Positions 7,439-13,667 of a stretch of 15,107 nt of DNA are shown piece after piece. Under the pieces are notes generated by a model. That model was not told where the DNA came from and did not search any database. It was given only the letters and a program-made list of their open reading frames with translations. The stretch is taken from assembly GCA_002430925.1 (NCBI GenBank), contig DJDD01000197.1, positions 617 to 15,723 of the forward strand, read 5' to 3'. This DNA is from Flavobacteriales bacterium UBA5933 (GTDB lineage Bacteria > Bacteroidota > Bacteroidia > Flavobacteriales > Weeksellaceae). Position numbers and translations under genes: made by a program. Numbering within the stretch: position 1 is the first letter of the stretch; the number at the start of each line of letters is the position of its first letter.

Positions 7439-7981
7439 TTACTCAAAAAAAGTAAAATGAACATTTCCGTATTTTTTATGTTGAATAAAATTTGGATGAT
7501 CTATGAAAGAAATTGATGCTGAATGTTCTAAAACAAAATCACCTCCTTCTTCTAACCATTTATTTGTAAAAATACTATCTACTATTTTATTGTAAGATTC
7601 TACTTCCAAATCATATGGAGGATCAGCAAAAATAAGATCAAATTTATTGATAGGAGTTTTATCTAAATATTTTAATACATCATTTTTTATAGTTGTAATG
7701 ACATTATCTAACTTTAATTCTTTAGAGGTTTCATCGAGAAATCTTACGCAACCATAAAAATTATCAACCGATGTTACTTTTTTTGCTCCACGAGAAGCAA
7801 ATTCTAATGAAATACTTCCAATACCAGAAAATAAATCTAGCACAGAAATTTCATCAAAATACCATTCGTTATTCAAAATATTAAATAATGCTTCTTTAGC
7901 AAAATCTGTTGTAGGTCGCACCGGTAAATTATTGGGTGCAGTAATTCTTTTTCCTTTTAATGTTCCTGAAATAATTCGCAT
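7439..7981 (-). CDS. rsmD: 16S rRNA (guanine(966)-N2)-methyltransferase RsmD
   Basis: 180 residues, normal length. RsmD methylates G966 of 16S rRNA using S-adenosylmethionine during 30S assembly. Visible motifs: the N-terminal MRIISGTLKGKRI and RPTTDFAKEALFNIL typical of the family, SAM-binding motif I VLDLFSGIGSISLE (47-60), the acidic residue ending the second strand in SVDNF (Asp73), and the catalytic ADPPYD (Asp120-Tyr123). The ATG lies inside the end of the DUF3822 gene (25-bp overlap), so the two are translated from one message. The stop is about 30 bp from the shared terminator. Confidence 0.95.
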   Translation of the reverse strand: MRIISGTLKGKRITAPNNLPVRPTTDFAKEALFNILNNEWYFDEISVLDLFSGIGSISLEFASRGAKKVTSVDNFYGCVRFLDETSKELKLDNVITTIKNDVLKYLDKTPINKFDLIFADPPYDLEVESYNKIVDSIFTNKWLEEGGDFVLEHSASISFIDHPNFIQHKKYGNVHFTFFE

Positions 7982-8754
7982 TCGAATAATTTATATAATG
8001 TGAAATATTTACCAAGCTGATCATCATCTGTATTATATGTAATAGAGCTAATATATTTTTTCAATGTATTAATATAATCAGAAAAAACATTATCGATTAT
8101 ATCTCCAAAAGCAAATAATGATACAGTCGTTGGACTAATATTTAATTGATTTAAAGTATATAAAATATAAAACAAAAAATCTTCTTTTGTTTTAATTTCA
8201 AATAAATTATAAAAAATAAATTCTCCGTTGCTTAAAACACAAATTTCTAATTTATCATGTACAAAATTGATATAAACTTCATCATCTTTTGAATTGATTT
8301 TTGCATAATCAATCAGGAATTTACCAGAATGGTATAAACGTGCATTTTGCAAGTTCTTCAAAGACAGTAAAACATCTTTTAATGGATAATGAATATTATA
8401 AACAAGAGATGCATCAATACTTTGTAATGGACAATCTATTGCAAGTTGAACAGGATGATACATTGACATGGAAAGAAAATTTTCCAAAGGATGTTTGATG
8501 AATTGATTTGGAACAATATTTATTGTTGTTGACAAAAAACAAAAATGTACAAAATCATAATCTTGTAACAATGTTAGATTTGATTTTAATTCATTTTCTA
8601 TTTCAAATTCTGTTTTATTCAAGTTTGTAAAATCAACCGTAAAATCAAATACATCCGAATAGGAAGTTGTTTCCCCATCGGTTTTCTTTGTTATATAACT
8701 AAGCTTGTCATGCGATAATAAAATTGCTAACGAACTAATGGTTGTTTTAGACAT
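7957..8754 (-). CDS. DUF3822 family protein
   Basis: 265 residues, no signal peptide or membrane segment, so cytosolic. Sequence style and position match DUF3822, a Bacteroidota family of unknown function usually found directly upstream of rsmD; the family has been suggested to have an actin/hexokinase-like ATPase-type fold, which I recall rather than read from the sequence. Recognisable features: FDFTVDFTNLNKTEFE near the N-terminus, YDFVHFCFLSTTINIVPNQF (about 66-85), YNIHYPLKDVLLSLKN in the middle, and a C-terminal ending ECELFQEH. The gene overlaps rsmD by 25 bp, which suggests a link to rRNA methylation or 30S assembly, but no catalytic motif supports any specific reaction. A short membrane-peptide ORF ends 9 bp before its ATG. 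Confidence 0.82.
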   Translation of the reverse strand: MSKTTISSLAILLSHDKLSYITKKTDGETTSYSDVFDFTVDFTNLNKTEFEIENELKSNLTLLQDYDFVHFCFLSTTINIVPNQFIKHPLENFLSMSMYHPVQLAIDCPLQSIDASLVYNIHYPLKDVLLSLKNLQNARLYHSGKFLIDYAKINSKDDEVYINFVHDKLEICVLSNGEFIFYNLFEIKTKEDFLFYILYTLNQLNISPTTVSLFAFGDIIDNVFSDYINTLKKYISSITYNTDDDQLGKYFTLYKLFECELFQEH

Positions 8755-8763
8755 ACATGTATT

Positions 8764-8850
8764 TTATCCTTGAATTTTTAACTCACTGATTAATATATAA
8801 ATCAATCCTAATGATATCAAAAGTAATAAAAATTTATAAGCAATCTTCAT
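8764..8850 (-). CDS. Possible 28-residue single-pass membrane peptide upstream of DUF3822
   Basis: ATG at 8850-8848, TAA at 8766-8764. The product starts MKIAYK, continues with a hydrophobic run FLLLLISLGLIYILI (residues 7-21) and ends SELKIQG. That is a basic N-terminus followed by one membrane helix, the layout of small inner-membrane proteins with the N-terminus inside, and it could also be a short leader. It ends 9 bp before the DUF3822 ATG on the same strand and fills the otherwise empty stretch next to a divergent promoter candidate. I do not recognise a family. A random AT-rich reading frame of this size can give a hydrophobic peptide by chance, so confidence is limited. Confidence 0.4.
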   Translation of the reverse strand: MKIAYKFLLLLISLGLIYILISELKIQG

Positions 8851-8861
8851 ATAGAAAATTT

Positions 8862-8939
8862 ATTTCGGTAAAGATAATACATTTATTTTATGGATTAAAA
8901 ATGCATTTAAGTTCTATGTATTCTATTTTTTACCGAAAT
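8862..8939. promoter_or_regulatory. Divergent promoter region with 11-bp inverted repeat (ATTTCGGTAAA / TTTACCGAAAT)
   Basis: Perfect 11-bp arms at 8862-8872 and 8929-8939, separated by 56 bp. Read outward, each arm follows a -7-like box: TATCTTTA (8876-8869) toward the minus-strand operon and TATTTTTT (8924-8931) toward kdsB. This suggests two divergent starts with the same initial sequence. A third match, TTTACCGAAA, stands before the HNH gene at 9779-9788. No convincing -33 TTG is visible on either side, so the promoter reading is tentative; the repeat itself is certain. Confidence 0.4.
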
Positions 8940-8955
8940 TTGAAAATAAAAAAAC

Positions 8956-9696
8956 GTGAAAAAAATAGCCGTTATTCCTGCAAGATATTCTGCATCTCGC
9001 TTTCCTGGTAAATTAATGCAACAGTTAGGAAATAAAACTGTGATTAGAATGACTTATGATAATGTTGTTGCAACTAATTTGTTTGATGATGTTTTTGTGG
9101 TTACTGATTCTGAAATTATTTATAATGAAATCATTTCAAACCATGGAAAAGCTATCATGAGTATTAAAAATCATGAAACAGGAAGTGATAGGATTGCTGA
9201 AGCTGTCGAAAATATTGATTGTGATATAATTTTAAATGTACAAGGAGATGAGCCTTTTGTAAATTATAAAGCCTTATCTGATATTCTTTCTTCCTTCGAT
9301 GGTGAAATTGGAAAAACTGTTGATGTAGCTACATTGAAAGAGTCTATTACAAAAGATGAAGATATTAACAACTCTAATTTTGTAAAAGTTGTTACTGATT
9401 ATAACGATTTTGCATTATATTTTTCTCGTTCACCAATTCCTTTTTCAAGAGAAATTAATTTTACACCAAAATATTTTCGCCATATTGGTATTTATGCTTT
9501 TAGAAAAGATGCTTTATTGCGTTTTTCTAAATTAACAATGCGCCAAAATGAAACTGCTGAAAAACTTGAACAACTAAGGTATTTAGAGTACGGAATGAAA
9601 ATAAAAGTTATCGAAACAGAATCTATTGGTATCGGAATAGATACTCCTGAAGATTTAGAAAAAGCAAAAATTTACCTTAGGAGTATTGCGAAATAA
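8956..9696 (+). CDS. kdsB: 3-deoxy-manno-octulosonate cytidylyltransferase KdsB
   Basis: 246 residues, full length. KdsB joins CTP and Kdo to give CMP-Kdo, the activated sugar for the LPS inner core, in the cytosol. Motifs: nucleotide-binding IPARYSASRFPGK (7-19), ETGSDRIAEA, the metal-binding VQGDEPF (95-101), FSRSPIPF, and RHIGIYAFR. The start is a GTG (8956-8958): a TAA lies three codons upstream in frame and the product then begins MKKIAVIPARY, as in relatives. It is transcribed divergently from the DUF3822/rsmD group. A probable promoter for the next gene lies in its last few codons, and no clear terminator follows. Confidence 0.95.
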   Translation: MKKIAVIPARYSASRFPGKLMQQLGNKTVIRMTYDNVVATNLFDDVFVVTDSEIIYNEIISNHGKAIMSIKNHETGSDRIAEAVENIDCDIILNVQGDEPFVNYKALSDILSSFDGEIGKTVDVATLKESITKDEDINNSNFVKVVTDYNDFALYFSRSPIPFSREINFTPKYFRHIGIYAFRKDALLRFSKLTMRQNETAEKLEQLRYLEYGMKIKVIETESIGIGIDTPEDLEKAKIYLRSIAK

Positions 9697-9714
9697 TTAT
9701 TTATTATATATTTG
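9686..9714 (+). promoter_or_regulatory. Candidate promoter ahead of the HNH gene
   Basis: TTG (9686-9688), an 18-bp spacer and TATATTTG (9707-9714), an exact TAnnTTTG box. The -33 part is inside the end of kdsB. A start near 9721 would give a leader of about 80 nt or more before the HNH gene. Confidence 0.45.
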
Positions 9715-9747
9715 TACCCCCTTCTTAATCAAAATTGACATTTTTTT

Positions 9748-9801
9748 TAACCTCAATAGTAGGTTAGTATAATATTTTTTTACCGAAAAACCTTTTCGGT
9801 A
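9748..9801 (+). promoter_or_regulatory. Two hairpins in the leader of the HNH gene
   Basis: Hairpin 1: TAACCT (9748-9753) with AGGTTA (9761-9766), loop of 7. Hairpin 2: TACCGAAAA (9781-9789) with TTTTCGGTA (9793-9801), loop ACC. The second reaches the first base of the most upstream ATG (9801), so it could limit initiation there and favour starts at 9822 or 9837. A T-run precedes rather than follows it, so it is not an ordinary terminator. The left arm also carries the TTTACCGAAA element seen before kdsB. Confidence 0.4.
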
Positions 9802-10397
9802 TGGATATTGTTATTAGTACAATGAAAATTAGTAAAATGATGACTATGAGCGAATCTTGGAAAGAATACGAGGCAAAAGGATTGATTGAAAAAAGATCTT
9901 TTTTAGTATCAAAAGACGGTCTTGTTAAAAAATTATATACAGGACAAGATAAATACAAAATTTTAGAAGGAGCAATTAATAATGGTTATCGTGCAATTTG
10001 GGTTACGAAAGCTGACGGAAAAAGAACAGCTAAGTATGTACATAAAATGATTGCAGAAACATTTCTACCAAATCCTGATAATAAAGAATATGTTGTTCAT
10101 TTAGATCACGATAAATTAAATAATACTGTTAGTAATTTAGAATGGGCTACACTTGATGAGTGGAAAGAACATAATAAAGATTTATTTAGAATGATGAAAG
10201 GAAGATCTCGATTAGATAGTATTCCGAATAGTAAATTAAATGAGTCTCAGGTTGTTCGTCTTAAAAAGAAATTACTTGATCCGAACAGAAAAGTAAAAAT
10301 TGCAACTTTAGCAAAACAATTTAACATCTCTCAAGGGCAAGTTTACCGCATATTAAGAGGTGAAAACTGGTCTCATATAGAAGTTAAAAAAGACTAA
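9801..10397 (+). CDS. HNH endonuclease-like protein with NUMOD4-type N-terminus and C-terminal helix-turn-helix
   Basis: Up to 198 residues from the ATG at 9801; Met8 (9822) and Met13/Met14 (9837, 9840) are possible real starts. Residues about 17-60 (ESWKEYE, then FLVSKDGLVKKL) fit a NUMOD4-like segment. The HNH core follows: GYRAIWVTK, YVHKMIAETFLPNPDNKEYVV, then HLDHDKLNNTVSNLEW (100-115) with His100, Asn107/108 and Asn112. The usual HxDGN is HLDHD here. Residues 144-193 (SKLNESQVVRLKK, then IATLAKQFNISQGQVYRILRG and NWSHI) form the helix-turn-helix common at the end of free-standing HNH homing endonucleases of phages and bacteria. Known relatives nick or cut DNA; whether this one still cuts or has become a DNA-binding regulator cannot be decided here. 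No intron, split gene or phage gene adjoins it. It may be a solitary mobile gene or a fixed chromosomal one. Confidence 0.8.
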   Translation: MDIVISTMKISKMMTMSESWKEYEAKGLIEKRSFLVSKDGLVKKLYTGQDKYKILEGAINNGYRAIWVTKADGKRTAKYVHKMIAETFLPNPDNKEYVVHLDHDKLNNTVSNLEWATLDEWKEHNKDLFRMMKGRSRLDSIPNSKLNESQVVRLKKKLLDPNRKVKIATLAKQFNISQGQVYRILRGENWSHIEVKKD

Positions 10398-10412
10398 TAT
10401 TAGTTTAAAACT

Positions 10413-10472
10413 TGTGAACTTTAATTAAGTTTTTATATCTTGTTCTTTCAATTTATAATTTAAAAGTTCACA
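10413..10472. repeat. Inverted repeat spanning the HNH to LolA-like gap
   Basis: TGTGAACTTT (10413-10422) and AAAGTTCACA (10463-10472) are perfect 10-bp inverted arms 40 bp apart. The right arm ends on the A of the ATG of the next gene. No T-run follows, so it is not a terminator; it could be an operator or a long-loop hairpin, or chance. Confidence 0.35.
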
Positions 10473-11143
10473 TGTTAAAATTAAAATTCAGTATTCTTGC
10501 CGTAACACTATTTTCTTGTTTAATAACTTATGCTCAAAATGCAGAAAGTATAATTGAAACACACATTAAAAAAACAGGTGGAGAAAATGGTTGGAATAAT
10601 TTGAACAGTGTTATTTTAAAAGGTGATGCAATAATTAATTTAGGTACTTCTTATCCAATAATTATTTATCATCAAAGACCATACAGTAAGAAAGTTGTTT
10701 TTATAATTGATGGAAAAGAAATTCTTAATGAAGGTTATGATGGTAAACATGGATGGACATACAATGAAGCATCTAAAAAAAATATAGTTGTTCCGAATTA
10801 TAAACCTGATTCATTTGACTCAGACTTTCTAAAATATAAACAAAAAGGATTTAAAGTTACTTATCTTGGTACAGAAAATTACAATCAAAATAATGAATGT
10901 TATAAAGTTGAGATAAAAAAGAACATTAATAGCAGTACATATTGTTTTGATAAAGATTCTTATGAAATAGTAATGGAGAAAAATGAAAATGAAACATTAT
11001 ATTATTCTAATTTTAAGAAATTTAATGGACTTTCATTTGCAACAAAAATTATTGGAAAACCTAAAGAAGGCGGTGAATACATTATTAAATTTAATGAAGT
11101 AAAAACCAATCCTGCAATAGATAAAAAGAACTTCAAGTTTTAA
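10472..11143 (+). CDS. Secreted LolA-like protein of unknown function
   Basis: 223 residues. Residues 1-21 are a signal peptide (MLKLKFS, hydrophobic core, cleavage after TYA, mature protein from QNAES). An LFSC stretch (13-16) resembles a lipobox but the second position is Phe and hydrophobic sequence continues after the Cys, so cleavage by signal peptidase I is preferred. The mature part begins with a helix (ESIIETHIKKTGG) and then repeats short beta strands (VILKGDAIINLG, PIIIYHQRPYSKKVVFIIDGK, GWTYN, CYKVEIKK, STYCFDKDSYEIVMEK, EYIIKFNEVKTN) ending KKNFKF. This fits the one-sided beta-sheet fold of LolA/LolB-like lipid carriers, common in Bacteroidota as outer membrane lipoprotein-sorting homologues. 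It is not assigned as the true LolA. It sits alone, with its own terminator. Confidence 0.7.
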   Translation: MLKLKFSILAVTLFSCLITYAQNAESIIETHIKKTGGENGWNNLNSVILKGDAIINLGTSYPIIIYHQRPYSKKVVFIIDGKEILNEGYDGKHGWTYNEASKKNIVVPNYKPDSFDSDFLKYKQKGFKVTYLGTENYNQNNECYKVEIKKNINSSTYCFDKDSYEIVMEKNENETLYYSNFKKFNGLSFATKIIGKPKEGGEYIIKFNEVKTNPAIDKKNFKF

Positions 11144-11149
11144 AATAAT

Positions 11150-11187
11150 AAAAGTGATTCTCTAAATAAGAATCACTTTTTATTTTA
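11150..11187 (+). terminator. Intrinsic terminator after the LolA-like gene
   Basis: A perfect 12-bp stem (AAAAGTGATTCT at 11150-11161, complement at 11169-11180), a 7-nt loop, and a T-rich tail. It begins 6 bp after the stop codon. Confidence 0.82.
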
Positions 11188-11219
11188 TAAAATAATACAA
11201 CAACATAAGTTAACTTTTA

Positions 11220-11227
11220 TACTTTTG
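11220..11227 (+). promoter_or_regulatory. Candidate -7 box of the recombinase-family / dCMP deaminase / S41 operon
   Basis: TACTTTTG matches TAnnTTTG, 27 bp before the ATG at 11255 and just after the preceding terminator. It is embedded in a small inverted repeat, TTATAC (11217-11222) and GTATAA (11227-11232). No -33 TTG is seen at the right distance. Confidence 0.35.
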
Positions 11228-11254
11228 TATAACTAAAAATGAATAGATTATAAT

Positions 11255-13234
11255 ATGTCATTAGATTCTATATTTTATCAAAATAAAAAAAATGAAAAGA
11301 ATTTTCTTATTCGATTAATCGTCTCTGCAAGGAAAGATTATTCGGATTCAATTACTTTCATTGATGATTTAATTTCTAAGCTCCAAAATAACTCAAGCTA
11401 TCGCCAAATTTTTAAAGAACAATTAAAAAATAATTTTGGTAAAACTAATATTGTTGGTTATTTAGTAGATAGTGGTATACACCTAGAAGATAGTTTGTTT
11501 TCACTATTTAGAAAAAAAATAACTGATTCAATTCTTCCAGATATTGAGAATAACAATGAATTAACATCTACTATTAATGAATTATTTTATAACTCAAAAA
11601 ATTTAGAAGCTATTCGAATTATTCCTTTAGATAGATGGAAAAAACTCTATGAAGTTTTATATCAAGATTTAACAGAAGATGATTCTAAAAAATATATTAA
11701 TAACATTCAAAGTCAAATACTTCAAGCTATTTCTATATTAACAGTAAGAATTACAGGAGGATTTTCTGATAAAGAAATGATTCGTTACAGCAATGAAGTT
11801 AATTATTTAGATAATCCTTTTTCTAAACTTGCTATGCAAATAAGCAATATTATAGAAAATCCTCAATTGGGTTTTGATTTATTAAAAATAAGACAAAGTA
11901 TATCTGTTTGTAGAAATCTATTAAATGATATTTTAACTCAAAAAGATTATAAAGGAATTTCATTTAAAGTTGCTGCAAAAATTAATAGACTTCAGCAACA
12001 ATTAACGAGATTGCAAAATATACTAACTAGCTACAATGAATTAAAAACAAATGGATTAATACCATTTTTAGCATTTTCTACTAAAAAATGGATGGATTTT
12101 TATGCTCCTAAAAACTTTATGAGCAAACAATTAAGATCTACTGTTTATTTAATCACATTCTTAGTAACCTATCATAATGGTAAAACTGGAGAGAAATATA
12201 TTACACAAACTGCAAAAGAGTATAATAAAATGTTCTGGACAGCATGTGGTGGTGGTTTTATAGTATCTTTTCTTTGTTTTATAAAAACTGGAATAGGAAA
12301 TATACACGATACATCTCCTCTTTTCAAAGCATTTTTTTATAGTATAAATTATGCTGTTGGATTTAGTGTAATTTATTTAACACACATGACTCTTGCTACA
12401 AAACAGCCATCAATGACGGCTGCACGATTAGCACAATCATTAGTCCCTACGACAGGAACAGAATTGAGGATAAATGATTTTACCAATTTATTTGCACAAT
12501 TATTCCGAAGCCAAATTATTGCATTTATAGGGAATGTAGTAGCTGGTTTTGCTGTATCATTAGGTATATTTTATTTACTAAATGATGTTTTGAATATTGA
12601 AGTTTTGAGTGAAATAAAAGCTCATCATTATTGGGAAGAAGTAGTAATTATGGATTGGCACATATTTTACTTTGGTGCAATAGCTGGTATATTTCTATTC
12701 TTATCAGGTTTAATTTCAGGAATGACTATCAATAGTCAACGTTTTCACAACATTCCTGATCGTATTTATAATCACCCCGTATTAAAAAAATTTTTCTCAG
12801 AAAATAGAAGGAAAAAAATATCAAATTGGTTTGAAATTAATATGGGTGGAGTTGTAGGTAATATAGCTTTCGGTTTCATGATGGGGAGTGCTTTTCTTAT
12901 CGGTGATTTTATAGGTTTACCTTTTGATATTAGACACATTACGTTTGTATCAGGAAACTTTGCCATTGGTGTTGGTCGACTTGGTTATCATTTTGATCTA
13001 TTCCCGATGATAATTGGATTTATATCTATTTTCCTTGTAGGTTGGTGTAACTTTTTTGTAAGCTTTATTTTATCTTTATTAATGGCTATGCGTTCTAATA
13101 ATATTCCATTATATAAGATATTTACAATGTTTTATCATACAGTTAAGGCTTTCTTTAGAAACCCTATACCATTTTTTCTACCTCCATTATTAAAAAAGAA
13201 AGTACAAGAAGAACAAACTTTAAATGAAAAATAA
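11255..13234 (+). CDS. Gcr/SpecificRecomb-family multi-pass membrane protein (named 'site-specific recombinase')
   Basis: 659 residues. The first half (1-320) is helical and soluble, with a long amphipathic stretch (about 200-265, AKINRLQQQLTRLQNIL). The second half has about six membrane segments: near 328-345, 356-376, 421-443, 470-492, 531-555 and 583-612. Between them lies the conserved HMTLATKQPSMTAA (377-390), and later GGVVGNIAFGF and the ISGNFAIGVGR-like SGNFAIGVGRLGYHFD. This arrangement matches the SpecificRecomb family (PF10136), founded on Neisseria gonorrhoeae Gcr. The name recombinase is weakly founded: I see neither the Ser nucleophile motif of serine recombinases nor the R-H-R-Y set of tyrosine recombinases, and the protein is plainly a membrane protein. 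Real function unknown. It overlaps the deaminase gene by 11 bp and heads a co-oriented three-gene run. Confidence 0.8.
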   Translation: MSLDSIFYQNKKNEKNFLIRLIVSARKDYSDSITFIDDLISKLQNNSSYRQIFKEQLKNNFGKTNIVGYLVDSGIHLEDSLFSLFRKKITDSILPDIENNNELTSTINELFYNSKNLEAIRIIPLDRWKKLYEVLYQDLTEDDSKKYINNIQSQILQAISILTVRITGGFSDKEMIRYSNEVNYLDNPFSKLAMQISNIIENPQLGFDLLKIRQSISVCRNLLNDILTQKDYKGISFKVAAKINRLQQQLTRLQNILTSYNELKTNGLIPFLAFSTKKWMDFYAPKNFMSKQLRSTVYLITFLVTYHNGKTGEKYITQTAKEYNKMFWTACGGGFIVSFLCFIKTGIGNIHDTSPLFKAFFYSINYAVGFSVIYLTHMTLATKQPSMTAARLAQSLVPTTGTELRINDFTNLFAQLFRSQIIAFIGNVVAGFAVSLGIFYLLNDVLNIEVLSEIKAHHYWEEVVIMDWHIFYFGAIAGIFLFLSGLISGMTINSQRFHNIPDRIYNHPVLKKFFSENRRKKISNWFEINMGGVVGNIAFGFMMGSAFLIGDFIGLPFDIRHITFVSGNFAIGVGRLGYHFDLFPMIIGFISIFLVGWCNFFVSFILSLLMAMRSNNIPLYKIFTMFYHTVKAFFRNPIPFFLPPLLKKKVQEEQTLNEK

Positions 13235-13667
13235 GCAAGAAAAACAGTTACGTTACGATAAAGCTTATCTACGTATGGCTTATGAATGGGCTAACCTTTC
13301 TTACTGTCAAAGAAAAAAAGTTGGTGCAATAATTGTAAAAAATAGAATGATTATTTCTGACGGTTACAATGGTTCTCCAAGTGGTTTTGATAATAATTGC
13401 GAAGATGATGAAGGAAATACACAATGGTATGTTTTACACGCAGAAGCGAATGCTATTTTAAAATGTGCAACTTCTACTCAATCAGCAGAAGGTGCAACTC
13501 TCTACATCACTCTATCGCCTTGTAAAGATTGCAGTAAACTTATCTTACAAGCTGGTATTAAAAGAATTGTATATATAGAACAATATAAAGATACTTCAGG
13601 ACTACAATTCCTAGAAAAATCTGAAATCAATGTTCAACAAATAACAATAGATGAGCTATATAAATAG
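13224..13667 (+). CDS. dCMP deaminase (ComEB-type)
   Basis: 147 residues. Zinc-dependent cytidine/deoxycytidylate deaminase fold: HAEANAIL gives the first zinc ligand His72 and the catalytic Glu74, and SPCKDC gives Cys100 and Cys103. GYNGSPSGFDN (47-57) is the nucleotide-binding loop characteristic of dCMP deaminases rather than free-nucleoside deaminases. Expected reaction: dCMP to dUMP, supplying dUMP for thymidylate synthesis, in the cytosol. The ATG overlaps the previous gene by 11 bp, and the stop TAG abuts the ATG of the S41 protease with no gap, so all three genes should be on one message. No competence genes are nearby, so the ComEB label refers only to sequence type. Confidence 0.92.
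   Translation: MKNKQEKQLRYDKAYLRMAYEWANLSYCQRKKVGAIIVKNRMIISDGYNGSPSGFDNNCEDDEGNTQWYVLHAEANAILKCATSTQSAEGATLYITLSPCKDCSKLILQAGIKRIVYIEQYKDTSGLQFLEKSEINVQQITIDELYK

Noticed and set aside
8811..9011. Plus-strand 66-codon frame crossing the kdsB start
   Set aside because: It overlaps kdsB in another frame and the divergent promoter region; composition is basic and lysine-rich as expected of AT-rich noncoding DNA.
9731..9748. AAAAT/ATTTT hairpin with T-run as a terminator for kdsB
   Set aside because: Only five A-T pairs; too weak to call in such AT-rich sequence.
9764..9958. Minus-strand 64-codon frame with a hydrophobic run
   Set aside because: Mostly antisense to the HNH gene start; the hydrophobic segment is opposite the repeated ATGs and AT-rich codons. 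No promoter or homology sign.
11239..11253. Five-codon reading frame (MNRL then stop) just before the recombinase-family gene, as a leader peptide
   Set aside because: Too short and without any attenuator structure after it; expected by chance.
11255..13234. Phase-variation or integration system based on the 'recombinase' name
   Set aside because: No recombinase catalytic motif, no inverted repeats or invertible segment around it, and the protein is membrane-bound.
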